The notes under the pieces: model-generated
Seen by the model: only the letters and a program-made list of their open reading frames with translations
Told to the model about the DNA's origin: nothing
Databases searched by the model: none
In this document: piece after piece, positions 48,201 to 62,716 of the stretch
Position numbering within the stretch: position 1 is the first letter of the stretch
Layout of the letters: each line of letters starts with the position of its first letter
Assembly (NCBI GenBank): GCA_903813345.2
Contig: CAIIXF020000001.1
Location: 17,629,915 to 17,693,914, forward strand
Reading direction: 5' to 3'
Source of the DNA: Owenia fusiformis
Lineage: Eukaryota; Annelida; Polychaeta; Sabellida; Oweniidae
DNA: 64,000 bases
Position numbers and translations under genes: made by a program

Positions 48201-51200
48201 CGATACTAATCTACTTAAAACAGCTGTTTAAAGTTGTACAAATTGCTTAAGTGATTTATATTCTCTCATAAGTAGGACTATTTGCTACTTTACTAAACTG
48301 AACATCATTGATTTTTCGTTTTTCATGAACTTCTGATGGCTAGTTCAAGTAGCATTGTCTTTTGTGCAGGTTTACTGAATACGTCCCTTTAAAATTGGGT
48401 CTTTCGTGGGTTTAAAGGGTCAAAATATTGGAACTTTGCACACCGTGGAACGTTTGGGGTGTGTTTCCTTTAATTTGGCAAGAACTGCATCAAATTACTT
48501 GATAAGAGAGCAGAAATGTAGCAATTTAGGCTGAAAAGTACTGTTTTCAATGAAAAAACGAAAATTGCTGACACAGCAAAATTTAGATCGTCGTCTCCAG
48601 AATTTTAGGGGTTAATTTGCAAAACTTTAAATGGTCCCATAGAAACATATGCGAAATATGGCTAAATTCGACATATTTCTCGAAATTCACTAATAAATGT
48701 GGTTGATATTAGTGTCATGGTTGACTGAATATGCATTTTATTCAATATGAATTTTAAAGTTCGGGGTTTTATGAAGTGATATGTACATTTTTGCTCAAAT
48801 CCCCTCAGCACTTTTGATTCTATAGGGTTCTCTTGACCCCTGGGGTCATTATATTTTGTGACAATTTATTCCAGACTAAATGTAGTTATTTTGTCATTAA
48901 AATATCTTATTAGAGAAACGTTCAGGAAAAGTTGCGCTATCCACAAGACTTCTTGTCACTGCACTGATAAATGTAGCAAAATAGTCAAAATAATTCAGCC
49001 TTGAGCATGAAATTTTTGAATTTTTGGACAAATTTTGGGCTATTTTGGGGGATTTTTGCCCATAACGATACTAATCTACTTAAAACAGCTGTTTAAAGTT
49101 GTACAAATTGCTTAAGTGATTTATATTCTCTCATAAGTAGGACTATTTGCTACTTTACTAAACTGAACATCATTGATTTTTCGTTTTTCATGAACTTCTG
49201 ATGGCTAGTTCAAGTAGCATTGTCTTTTGTGCAGGTTTACTGAATACGTCCCTTTAAAATTGGGTCTTTCGTGGGTTTAAAGGGTCAAAATATTGGAACT
49301 TTGCACACCGTGGAACGTTTGGGGTGTGTTTCCTTTAATTTGGCAAGAACTGCATCAAATTACTTGATAAGAGAGCAGAAATGTAGCAATTTAGGCTGAA
49401 AAGTACTGTTTTCAATGAAAAAACGAAAATTGCTGACACAGCAAAATTTAGATCGTCGTCTCCAGAATTTTAGGGGTTAATTTGCAAAACTTTAAATGGT
49501 CCCATAGAAACATATGCGAAATATGGCTAAATTCGACATATTTCTCGAAATTCACTAATAAATGTGGTTGATATTAGTGTCATGGTTGACTGAATATGCA
49601 TTTTATTCAATATGAATTTTAAAGTTCGGGGTTTTATGAAGTGATATGTACATTTTTGCTCAAATCCCCTCAGCACTTTTGATTCTATAGGGTTCTCTTG
49701 ACCCCTGGGGTCATTATATTTTGTGACAATTTATTCCAGACTAAATGTAGTTATTTTGTCATTAAAATATCTTATTAGAGAAACGTTCAGGAAAAGTTGC
49801 GCTATCCACAAGACTTCTTGTCACTGCACTGATAAATGTAGCAAAATAGTCAAAATAATTCAGCCTTGAGCATGAAATTTTTGAATTTTTGGACAAATTT
49901 TGGGCTATTTTGGGGGATTTTTGCCCATAACGATACTAATCTACTTAAAACAGCTGTTTAAAGTTGTACAAATTGCTTAAGTGATTTATATTCTCTCATA
50001 AGTAGGACTATTTGCTACTTTACTAAACTGAACATCATTGATTTTTCGTTTTTCATGAACTTCTGATGGCTAGTTCAAGTAGCATTGTCTTTTGTGCAGG
50101 TTTACTGAATACGTCCCTTTAAAATTGGGTCTTTCGTGGGTTTAAAGGGTCAAAATATTGGAACTTTGCACACCGTGGAACGTTTGGGGTGTGTTTCCTT
50201 TAATTTGGCAAGAACTGCATCAAATTACTTGATAAGAGAGCAGAAATGTAGCAATTTAGGCTGAAAAGTACTGTTTTCAATGAAAAAAACGAAAATTGCT
50301 GACACAGCAAAATTTAGATCGTCGTCTCCAGAATTTTAGGGGTTAATTTGCAAAACTTTAAATGGTCCCATAGAAACATATGCGAAATATGGCTAAATTC
50401 GACATATTTCTCGAAATTCACTAATAAATGTGGTTGATATTAGTGTCATGGTTGACTGAATATGCATTTTATTCAATATGAATTTTAAAGTTCGGGGTTT
50501 TATGAAGTGATATGTACATTTTTGCTCAAATCCCCTCAGCACTTTTGATTCTATAGGGTTCTCTTGACCCCTGGGGTCATTATATTTTGTGACAATTTAT
50601 TCCAGACTAAATGTAGTTATTTTGTCATTAAAATATCTTATTAGAGAAACGTTCAGGAAAAGTTGCGCTATCCACAAGACTTCTTGTCACTGCACTGATA
50701 AATGTAGCAAAATAGTCAAAATAATTCAGCCTTGAGCATGAAATTTTTGAATTTTTGGACAAATTTTGGGCTATTTTGGGGGATTTTTGCCCATAACGAT
50801 ACTAATCTACTTAAAACAGCTGTTTAAAGTTGTACAAATTGCTTAAGTGATTTATATTCTCTCATAAGTAGGACTATTTGCTACTTTACTAAACTGAACA
50901 TCATTGATTTTTCGTTTTTCATGAACTTCTGATGGCTAGTTCAAGTAGCATTGTCTTTTGTGCAGGTTTACTGAATACGTCCCTTTAAAATTGGGTCTTT
51001 CGTGGGTTTAAAGGGTCAAAATATTGGAACTTTGCACACCGTGGAACGTTTGGGGTGTGTTTCCTTTAATTTGGCAAGAACTGCATCAAATTACTTGATA
51101 AGAGAGCAGAAATGTAGCAATTTAGGCTGAAAAGTACTGTTTTCAATGAAAAAACGAAAATTGCTGACACAGCAAAATTTAGATCGTCGTCTCCAGAATT

Positions 51201-54200
51201 TTAGGGGTTAATTTGCAAAACTTTAAATGGTCCCATAGAAACATATGCGAAATATGGCTAAATTCGACATATTTCTCGAAATTCACTAATAAATGTGGTT
51301 GATATTAGTGTCATGGTTGACTGAATATGCATTTTATTCAATATGAATTTTAAAGTTCGGGGTTTTATGAAGTGATATGTACATTTTTGCTCAAATCCCC
51401 TCAGCACTTTTGATTCTATAGGGTTCTCTTGACCCCTGGGGTCATTATATTTTGTGACAATTTATTCCAGACTAAATGTAGTTATTTTGTCATTAAAATA
51501 TCTTATTAGAGAAACGTTCAGGAAAAGTTGCGCTATCCACAAGACTTCTTGTCACTGCACTGATAAATGTAGCAAAATAGTCAAAATAATTCAGCCTTGA
51601 GCATGAAATTTTTGAATTTTTGGACAAATTTTGGGCTATTTTGGGGGATTTTTGCCCATAACGATACTAATCTACTTAAAACAGCTGTTTAAAGTTGTAC
51701 AAATTGCTTAAGTGATTTATATTCTCTCATAAGTAGGACTATTTGCTACTTTACTAAACTGAACATCATTGATTTTTCGTTTTTCATGAACTTCTGATGG
51801 CTAGTTCAAGTAGCATTGTCTTTTGTGCAGGTTTACTGAATACGTCCCTTTAAAATTGGGTCTTTCGTGGGTTTAAAGGGTCAAAATATTGGAACTTTGC
51901 ACACCGTGGAACGTTTGGGGTGTGTTTCCTTTAATTTGGCAAGAACTGCATCAAATTACTTGATAAGAGAGCAGAAATGTAGCAATTTAGGCTGAAAAGT
52001 ACTGTTTTCAATGAAAAAACGAAAATTGCTGACACAGCAAAATTTAGATCGTCGTCTCCAGAATTTTAGGGGTTAATTTGCAAAACTTTAAATGGTCCCA
52101 TAGAAACATATGCGAAATATGGCTAAATTCGACATATTTCTCGAAATTCACTAATAAATGTGGTTGATATTAGTGTCATGGTTGACTGAATATGCATTTT
52201 ATTCAATATGAATTTTAAAGTTCGGGGTTTTATGAAGTGATATGTACATTTTTGCTCAAATCCCCTCAGCACTTTTGATTCTATAGGGTTCTCTTGACCC
52301 CTGGGGTCATTATATTTTGTGACAATTTATTCCAGACTAAATGTAGTTATTTTGTCATTAAAATATCTTATTAGAGAAACGTTCAGGAAAAGTTGCGCTA
52401 TCCACAAGACTTCTTGTCACTGCACTGATAAATGTAGCAAAATAGTCAAAATAATTCAGCCTTGAGCATGAAATTTTTGAATTTTTGGACAAATTTTGGG
52501 CTATTTTGGGGGATTTTTGCCCATAACGATACTAATCTACTTAAAACAGCTGTTTAAAGTTGTACAAATTGCTTAAGTGATTTATATTCTCTCATAAGTA
52601 GGACTATTTGCTACTTTACTAAACTGAACATCATTGATTTTTCGTTTTTCATGAACTTCTGATGGCTAGTTCAAGTAGCATTGTCTTTTGTGCAGGTTTA
52701 CTGAATACGTCCCTTTAAAATTGGGTCTTTCGTGGGTTTAAAGGGTCAAAATATTGGAACTTTGCACACCGTGGAACGTTTGGGGTGTGTTTCCTTTAAT
52801 TTGGCAAGAACTGCATCAAATTACTTGATAAGAGAGCAGAAATGTAGCAATTTAGGCTGAAAAGTACTGTTTTCAATGAAAAAACGAAAATTGCTGACAC
52901 AGCAAAATTTAGATCGTCGTCTCCAGAATTTTAGGGGTTAATTTGCAAAACTTTAAATGGTCCCATAGAAACATATGCGAAATATGGCTAAATTCGACAT
53001 ATTTCTCGAAATTCACTAATAAATGTGGTTGATATTAGTGTCATGGTTGACTGAATATGCATTTTATTCAATATGAATTTTAAAGTTCGGGGTTTTATGA
53101 AGTGATATGTACATTTTTGCTCAAATCCCCTCAGCACTTTTGATTCTATAGGGTTCTCTTGACCCCTGGGGTCATTATATTTTGTGACAATTTATTCCAG
53201 ACTAAATGTAGTTATTTTGTCATTAAAATATCTTATTAGAGAAACGTTCAGGAAAAGTTGCGCTATCCACAAGACTTCTTGTCACTGCACTGATAAATGT
53301 AGCAAAATAGTCAAAATAATTCAGCCTTGAGCATGAAATTTTTGAATTTTTGGACAAATTTTGGGCTATTTTGGGGGATTTTTGCCCATAACGATACTAA
53401 TCTACTTAAAACAGCTGTTTAAAGTTGTACAAATTGCTTAAGTGATTTATATTCTCTCATAAGTAGGACTATTTGCTACTTTACTAAACTGAACATCATT
53501 GATTTTTCGTTTTTCATGAACTTCTGATGGCTAGTTCAAGTAGCATTGTCTTTTGTGCAGGTTTACTGAATACGTCCCTTTAAAATTGGGTCTTTCGTGG
53601 GTTTAAAGGGTCAAAATATTGGAACTTTGCACACCGTGGAACGTTTGGGGTGTGTTTCCTTTAATTTGGCAAGAACTGCATCAAATTACTTGATAAGAGA
53701 GCAGAAATGTAGCAATTTAGGCTGAAAAGTACTGTTTTCAATGAAAAAACGAAAATTGCTGACACAGCAAAATTTAGATCGTCGTCTCCAGAATTTTAGG
53801 GGTTAATTTGCAAAACTTTAAATGGTCCCATAGAAACATATGCGAAATATGGCTAAATTCGACATATTTCTCGAAATTCACTAATAAATGTGGTTGATAT
53901 TAGTGTCATGGTTGACTGAATATGCATTTTATTCAATATGAATTTTAAAGTTCGGGGTTTTATGAAGTGATATGTACATTTTTGCTCAAATCCCCTCAGC
54001 ACTTTTGATTCTATAGGGTTCTCTTGACCCCTGGGGTCATTATATTTTGTGACAATTTATTCCAGACTAAATGTAGTTATTTTGTCATTAAAATATCTTA
54101 TTAGAGAAACGTTCAGGAAAAGTTGCGCTATCCACAAGACTTCTTGTCACTGCACTGATAAATGTAGCAAAATAGTCAAAATAATTCAGCCTTGAGCATG

Positions 54201-55633
54201 AAATTTTTGAATTTTTGGACAAATTTTGGGCTATTTTGGGGGATTTTTGCCCATAACGATACTAATCTACTTAAAACAGCTGTTTAAAGTTGTACAAATT
54301 GCTTAAGTGATTTATATTCTCTCATAAGTAGGACTATTTGCTACTTTACTAAACTGAACATCATTGATTTTTCGTTTTTCATGAACTTCTGATGGCTAGT
54401 TCAAGTAGCATTGTCTTTTGTGCAGGTTTACTGAATACGTCCCTTTAAAATTGGGTCTTTCGTGGGTTTAGAGGGTCAAAATATTGGAACTTTGCACACC
54501 GTGGAACGTTTGGGGTGTGTTTCCTTTAATTTGGCAAGAACTGCATCAAATTACTTGATAAGAGAGCAGAAATGTAGCAATTTAGGCTGAAAAGTACTGT
54601 TTTCAATGAAAAAACGAAAATTGCTGACACAGCAAAATTTAGATCGTCGTCTCCAGAATTTTAGGGGTTAATTTGCAAAACTTTAAATGGTCCCATAGAA
54701 ACATATGCGAAATATGGCTAAATTCGACATATTTCTCGAAATTCACTAATAAATGTGGTTGATATTAGTGTCATGGTTGACTGAATATGCATTTTATTCA
54801 ATATGAATTTTAAAGTTCGGGGTTTTATGAAGTGATATGTACATTTTTGCTCAAATCCCCTCAGCACTTTTGATTCTATAGGGTTCTCTTGACCCCTGGG
54901 GTCATTATATTTTGTGACAATTTATTCCAGACTAAATGTAGTTATTTTGTCATTAAAATATCTTATTAGAGAAACGTTCAGGAAAAGTTGCGCTATCCAC
55001 AAGACTTCTTGTCACTGCACTGATAAATGTAGCAAAATAGTCAAAATAATTCAGCCTTGAGCATGAAATTTTTGAATTTTTGGACAAATTTTGGGCTATT
55101 TTGGGGGATTTTTGCCCATAACGATACTAATCTACTTAAAACAGCTGTTTAAAGTTGTACAAATTGCTTAAGTGATTTATATTCTCTCATAAGTAGGACT
55201 ATTTGCTACTTTACTAAACTGAACATCATTGATTTTTCGTTTTTCATGAACTTCTGATGGCTAGTTCAAGTAGCATTGTCTTTTGTGCAGGTTTACTGAA
55301 TACGTCCCTTTAAAATTGGGTCTTTCGTGGGTTTAGAGGGTCAAAATATTGGAACTTTGCACACCGTGGAACGTTTGGGGTGTGTTTCCTTTAATTTGGC
55401 AAGAACTGCATCAAATTACTTGATAAGAGAGCAGAAATGTAGCAATTTAGGCTGAAAAGTACTGTTTTCAATGAAAAAACGAAAATTGCTGACACAGCAA
55501 AATTTAGATCGTCGTCTCCAGAATTTTAGGGGTTAATTTGCAAAACTTTAAATGGTCCCATAGAAACATATGCGAAATATGGCTAAATTCGACATATTTC
55601 TCGAAATTCACTAATAAATGTGGTTGATATTAG
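45252..55633. repeat. A run 8: twelve copies (A40-A51), longest run
   Basis: Copies start at 45252, 46117, 46982, 47848, 48713, 49578, 50444, 51309, 52174, 53039, 53904 and 54769. A42 and A45, three copies apart, are both 866 bp, suggesting a three-copy segmental duplication inside the run. The last two copies, A50 and A51, are the first to carry G at monomer position 568 (54471 in A50). Confidence 0.95.
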
Positions 55634-56106
55634 GTAGAAAGCAACTTACTTTTTCACCCATTGGAATACATGTAAAATTGGCAAAGTTCAAATCATAATT
55701 TCTCAAATCCCAGCCCATCGAATCCTCACATCCATTCAGATCATGTAGTCCTATTCAAAAACTTCCCGTTCGGTTATATGGTGAAAAAAATATCCCACGA
55801 ACGAAAAAAGATTTTGCTACATTTATAAGCGAGCATTGATTTCTGGGCCTGTAAAAAGCACGTAGGACCTGATTACCCCATTGATTTACTGAGACCGCCA
55901 AAAATTTAATTCAATTTTTTGGTTCAAAATAATAATCTGTCAGCGGTCCCTGACACTCCTACTAGCTATCACCAAACATTAATTGCCAATACATGTACAC
56001 ATATACGTGCCATACATCTACAAAGTAGCGAACTAGTGTATTAAGTACTACTTTTCCTATACGATGAGCAAAACAAATCTCAAGTAGGTTATATTGACCC
56101 TATTAG
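55634..56106. repeat. Unit B, copy 9
   Basis: Full 473-bp copy; from here to the window edge B units become frequent, with one to three A copies between them. Confidence 0.95.
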
Positions 56107-58702
56107 TGTCATGGTTGACTGAATATGCATTTTATTCAATATGAATTTTAAAGTTCGGGGTTTTATGAAGTGATATGTACATTTTTGCTCAAATCCCCTC
56201 AGCACTTTTGATTCTATAGGGTTCTCTTGACCCCTGGGGTCATTATATTTTGTGACAATTTATTCCAGACTAAATGTAGTTATTTTGTCATTAAAATATC
56301 TTATTAGAGAAACGTTCAGGAAAAGTTGCGCTATCCACAAGACTTCTTGTCACTGCACTGATAAATGTAGCAAAATAGTCAAAATAATTCAGCCTTGAGC
56401 ATGAAATTTTTGAATTTTTGGACAAATTTTGGGCTATTTTGGGGGATTTTTGCCCATAACGATACTAATCTACTTAAAACAGCTGTTTAAAGTTGTACAA
56501 ATTGCTTAAGTGATTTATATTCTCTCATAAGTAGGACTATTTGCTACTTTACTAAACTGAACATCATTGATTTTTCGTTTTTCATGAACTTCTGATGGCT
56601 AGTTCAAGTAGCATTGTCTTTTGTGCAGGTTTACTGAATACGTCCCTTTAAAATTGGGTCTTTCGTGGGTTTAAAGGGTCAAAATATTGGAACTTTGCAC
56701 ACCGTGGAACGTTTGGGGTGTGTTTCCTTTAATTTGGCAAGAACTGCATCAAATTACTTGATAAGAGAGCAGAAATGTAGCAATTTAGGCTGAAAAGTAC
56801 TGTTTTCAATGAAAAAACGAAAATTGCTGACACAGCAAAATTTAGATCGTCGTCTCCAGAATTTTAGGGGTTAATTTGCAAAACTTTAAATGGTCCCATA
56901 GAAACATATGCGAAATATGGCTAAATTCGACATATTTCTCGAAATTCACTAATAAATGTGGTTGATATTAGTGTCATGGTTGACTGAATATGCATTTTAT
57001 TCAATATGAATTTTAAAGTTCGGGGTTTTATGAAGTGATATGTACATTTTTGCTCAAATCCCCTCAGCACTTTTGATTCTATAGGGTTCTCTTGACCCCT
57101 GGGGTCATTATATTTTGTGACAATTTATTCCAGACTAAATGTAGTTATTTTGTCATTAAAATATCTTATTAGAGAAACGTTCAGGAAAAGTTGCGCTATC
57201 CACAAGACTTCTTGTCACTGCACTGATAAATGTAGCAAAATAGTCAAAATAATTCAGCCTTGAGCATGAAATTTTTGAATTTTTGGACAAATTTTGGGCT
57301 ATTTTGGGGGATTTTTGCCCATAACGATACTAATCTACTTAAAACAGCTGTTTAAAGTTGTACAAATTGCTTAAGTGATTTATATTCTCTCATAAGTAGG
57401 ACTATTTGCTACTTTACTAAACTGAACATCATTGATTTTTCGTTTTTCATGAACTTCTGATGGCTAGTTCAAGTAGCATTGTCTTTTGTGCAGGTTTACT
57501 GAATACGTCCCTTTAAAATTGGGTCTTTCGTGGGTTTAGAGGGTCAAAATATTGGAACTTTGCACACCGTGGAACGTTTGGGGTGTGTTTCCTTTAATTT
57601 GGCAAGAACTGCATCAAATTACTTGATAAGAGAGCAGAAATGTAGCAATTTAGGCTGAAAAGTACTGTTTTCAATGAAAAAAACGAAAATTGCTGACACA
57701 GCAAAATTTAGATCGTCGTCTCCAGAATTTTAGGGGTTAATTTGCAAAACTTTAAATGGTCCCATAGAAACATATGCGAAATATGGCTAAATTCGACATA
57801 TTTCTCGAAATTCACTAATAAATGTGGTTGATATTAGTGTCATGGTTGACTGAATATGCATTTTATTCAATATGAATTTTAAAGTTCGGGGTTTTATGAA
57901 GTGATATGTACATTTTTGCTCAAATCCCCTCAGCACTTTTGATTCTATAGGGTTCTCTTGACCCCTGGGGTCATTATATTTTGTGACAATTTATTCCAGA
58001 CTAAATGTAGTTATTTTGTCATTAAAATATCTTATTAGAGAAACGTTCAGGAAAAGTTGCGCTATCCACAAGACTTCTTGTCACTGCACTGATAAATGTA
58101 GCAAAATAGTCAAAATAATTCAGCCTTGAGCATGAAATTTTTGAATTTTTGGACAAATTTTGGGCTATTTTGGGGGATTTTTGCCCATAACGATACTAAT
58201 CTACTTAAAACAGCTGTTTAAAGTTGTACAAATTGCTTAAGTGATTTATATTCTCTCATAAGTAGGACTATTTGCTACTTTACTAAACTGAACATCATTG
58301 ATTTTTCGTTTTTCATGAACTTCTGATGGCTAGTTCAAGTAGCATTGTCTTTTGTGCAGGTTTACTGAATACGTCCCTTTAAAATTGGGTCTTTCGTGGG
58401 TTTAAAGGGTCAAAATATTGGAACTTTGCACACCGTGGAACGTTTGGGGTGTGTTTCCTTTAATTTGGCAAGAACTGCATCAAATTACTTGATAAGAGAG
58501 CAGAAATGTAGCAATTTAGGCTGAAAAGTACTGTTTTCAATGAAAAAACGAAAATTGCTGACACAGCAAAATTTAGATCGTCGTCTCCAGAATTTTAGGG
58601 GTTAATTTGCAAAACTTTAAATGGTCCCATAGAAACATATGCGAAATATGGCTAAATTCGACATATTTCTCGAAATTCACTAATAAATGTGGTTGATATT
58701 AG
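56107..58702. repeat. A run 9: three copies (A52-A54)
   Basis: Copies start at 56107, 56972 and 57838. A53 carries both the G at position 568 and the extra A (866 bp); A52 and A54 have neither. It is the only copy seen to combine the two variants. Confidence 0.95.
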
Positions 58703-59175
58703 GTAGAAAGCAACTTACTTTTTCACCCATTGGAATACATGTAAAATTGGCAAAGTTCAAATCATAATTTCTCAAATCCCAGCCCATCGAATCCTCACAT
58801 CCATTCAGATCATGTAGTCCTATTCAAAAACTTCCCGTTCGGTTATATGGTGAAAAAAATATCCCACGAACGAAAAAAGATTTTGCTACATTTATAAGCG
58901 AGCATTGATTTCTGGGCCTGTAAAAAGCACGTAGGACCTGATTACCCCATTGATTTACTGAGACCGCCAAAAATTTAATTCAATTTTTTGGTTCAAAATA
59001 ATAATCTGTCAGCGGTCCCTGACACTCCTACTAGCTATCACCAAACATTAATTGCCAATACATGTACACATATACGTGCCATACATCTACAAAGTAGCGA
59101 ACTAGTGTATTAAGTACTACTTTTCCTATACGATGAGCAAAACAAATCTCAAGTAGGTTATATTGACCCTATTAG
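58703..59175. repeat. Unit B, copy 10
   Basis: Full 473-bp copy between A54 and A55. Confidence 0.95.
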
Positions 59176-60040
59176 TGTCATGGTTGACTGAATATGCATT
59201 TTATTCAATATGAATTTTAAAGTTCGGGGTTTTATGAAGTGATATGTACATTTTTGCTCAAATCCCCTCAGCACTTTTGATTCTATAGGGTTCTCTTGAC
59301 CCCTGGGGTCATTATATTTTGTGACAATTTATTCCAGACTAAATGTAGTTATTTTGTCATTAAAATATCTTATTAGAGAAACGTTCAGGAAAAGTTGCGC
59401 TATCCACAAGACTTCTTGTCACTGCACTGATAAATGTAGCAAAATAGTCAAAATAATTCAGCCTTGAGCATGAAATTTTTGAATTTTTGGACAAATTTTG
59501 GGCTATTTTGGGGGATTTTTGCCCATAACGATACTAATCTACTTAAAACAGCTGTTTAAAGTTGTACAAATTGCTTAAGTGATTTATATTCTCTCATAAG
59601 TAGGACTATTTGCTACTTTACTAAACTGAACATCATTGATTTTTCGTTTTTCATGAACTTCTGATGGCTAGTTCAAGTAGCATTGTCTTTTGTGCAGGTT
59701 TACTGAATACGTCCCTTTAAAATTGGGTCTTTCGTGGGTTTAGAGGGTCAAAATATTGGAACTTTGCACACCGTGGAACGTTTGGGGTGTGTTTCCTTTA
59801 ATTTGGCAAGAACTGCATCAAATTACTTGATAAGAGAGCAGAAATGTAGCAATTTAGGCTGAAAAGTACTGTTTTCAATGAAAAAACGAAAATTGCTGAC
59901 ACAGCAAAATTTAGATCGTCGTCTCCAGAATTTTAGGGGTTAATTTGCAAAACTTTAAATGGTCCCATAGAAACATATGCGAAATATGGCTAAATTCGAC
60001 ATATTTCTCGAAATTCACTAATAAATGTGGTTGATATTAG
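59176..60040. repeat. A run 10: single copy (A55)
   Basis: One 865-bp copy with G at position 568, giving a plain 1,338-bp B-A unit with copy 10 of B. Confidence 0.95.
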
Positions 60041-60513
60041 GTAGAAAGCAACTTACTTTTTCACCCATTGGAATACATGTAAAATTGGCAAAGTTCAAAT
60101 CATAATTTCTCAAATCCCAGCCCATCGAATCCTCACATCCATTCAGATCATGTAGTCCTATTCAAAAACTTCCCGTTCGGTTATATGGTGAAAAAAATAT
60201 CCCACGAACGAAAAAAGATTTTGCTACATTTATAAGCGAGCATTGATTTCTGGGCCTGTAAAAAGCACGTAGGACCTGATTACCCCATTGATTTACTGAG
60301 ACCGCCAAAAATTTAATTCAATTTTTTGGTTCAAAATAATAATCTGTCAGCGGTCCCTGACACTCCTACTAGCTATCACCAAACATTAATTGCCAATACA
60401 TGTACACATATACGTGCCATACATCTACAAAGTAGCGAACTAGTGTATTAAGTACTACTTTTCCTATACGATGAGCAAAACAAATCTCAAGTAGGTTATA
60501 TTGACCCTATTAG
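60041..60513. repeat. Unit B, copy 11
   Basis: Full 473-bp copy between A55 and A56. Confidence 0.95.
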
Positions 60514-62243
60514 TGTCATGGTTGACTGAATATGCATTTTATTCAATATGAATTTTAAAGTTCGGGGTTTTATGAAGTGATATGTACATTTTTGCTCAAA
60601 TCCCCTCAGCACTTTTGATTCTATAGGGTTCTCTTGACCCCTGGGGTCATTATATTTTGTGACAATTTATTCCAGACTAAATGTAGTTATTTTGTCATTA
60701 AAATATCTTATTAGAGAAACGTTCAGGAAAAGTTGCGCTATCCACAAGACTTCTTGTCACTGCACTGATAAATGTAGCAAAATAGTCAAAATAATTCAGC
60801 CTTGAGCATGAAATTTTTGAATTTTTGGACAAATTTTGGGCTATTTTGGGGGATTTTTGCCCATAACGATACTAATCTACTTAAAACAGCTGTTTAAAGT
60901 TGTACAAATTGCTTAAGTGATTTATATTCTCTCATAAGTAGGACTATTTGCTACTTTACTAAACTGAACATCATTGATTTTTCGTTTTTCATGAACTTCT
61001 GATGGCTAGTTCAAGTAGCATTGTCTTTTGTGCAGGTTTACTGAATACGTCCCTTTAAAATTGGGTCTTTCGTGGGTTTAAAGGGTCAAAATATTGGAAC
61101 TTTGCACACCGTGGAACGTTTGGGGTGTGTTTCCTTTAATTTGGCAAGAACTGCATCAAATTACTTGATAAGAGAGCAGAAATGTAGCAATTTAGGCTGA
61201 AAAGTACTGTTTTCAATGAAAAAACGAAAATTGCTGACACAGCAAAATTTAGATCGTCGTCTCCAGAATTTTAGGGGTTAATTTGCAAAACTTTAAATGG
61301 TCCCATAGAAACATATGCGAAATATGGCTAAATTCGACATATTTCTCGAAATTCACTAATAAATGTGGTTGATATTAGTGTCATGGTTGACTGAATATGC
61401 ATTTTATTCAATATGAATTTTAAAGTTCGGGGTTTTATGAAGTGATATGTACATTTTTGCTCAAATCCCCTCAGCACTTTTGATTCTATAGGGTTCTCTT
61501 GACCCCTGGGGTCATTATATTTTGTGACAATTTATTCCAGACTAAATGTAGTTATTTTGTCATTAAAATATCTTATTAGAGAAACGTTCAGGAAAAGTTG
61601 CGCTATCCACAAGACTTCTTGTCACTGCACTGATAAATGTAGCAAAATAGTCAAAATAATTCAGCCTTGAGCATGAAATTTTTGAATTTTTGGACAAATT
61701 TTGGGCTATTTTGGGGGATTTTTGCCCATAACGATACTAATCTACTTAAAACAGCTGTTTAAAGTTGTACAAATTGCTTAAGTGATTTATATTCTCTCAT
61801 AAGTAGGACTATTTGCTACTTTACTAAACTGAACATCATTGATTTTTCGTTTTTCATGAACTTCTGATGGCTAGTTCAAGTAGCATTGTCTTTTGTGCAG
61901 GTTTACTGAATACGTCCCTTTAAAATTGGGTCTTTCGTGGGTTTAGAGGGTCAAAATATTGGAACTTTGCACACCGTGGAACGTTTGGGGTGTGTTTCCT
62001 TTAATTTGGCAAGAACTGCATCAAATTACTTGATAAGAGAGCAGAAATGTAGCAATTTAGGCTGAAAAGTACTGTTTTCAATGAAAAAACGAAAATTGCT
62101 GACACAGCAAAATTTAGATCGTCGTCTCCAGAATTTTAGGGGTTAATTTGCAAAACTTTAAATGGTCCCATAGAAACATATGCGAAATATGGCTAAATTC
62201 GACATATTTCTCGAAATTCACTAATAAATGTGGTTGATATTAG
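60514..62243. repeat. A run 11: two copies (A56-A57)
   Basis: Copies start at 60514 and 61379. A56 has A and A57 has G at position 568, so both alleles sit side by side. Confidence 0.95.
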
Positions 62244-62716
62244 GTAGAAAGCAACTTACTTTTTCACCCATTGGAATACATGTAAAATTGGCAAAGTTCA
62301 AATCATAATTTCTCAAATCCCAGCCCATCGAATCCTCACATCCATTCAGATCATGTAGTCCTATTCAAAAACTTCCCGTTCGGTTATATGGTGAAAAAAA
62401 TATCCCACGAACGAAAAAAGATTTTGCTACATTTATAAGCGAGCATTGATTTCTGGGCCTGTAAAAAGCACGTAGGACCTGATTACCCCATTGATTTACT
62501 GAGACCGCCAAAAATTTAATTCAATTTTTTGGTTCAAAATAATAATCTGTCAGCGGTCCCTGACACTCCTACTAGCTATCACCAAACATTAATTGCCAAT
62601 ACATGTACACATATACGTGCCATACATCTACAAAGTAGCGAACTAGTGTATTAAGTACTACTTTTCCTATACGATGAGCAAAACAAATCTCAAGTAGGTT
62701 ATATTGACCCTATTAG
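62244..62716. repeat. Unit B, copy 12
   Basis: Full 473-bp copy between A57 and A58. Confidence 0.95.
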
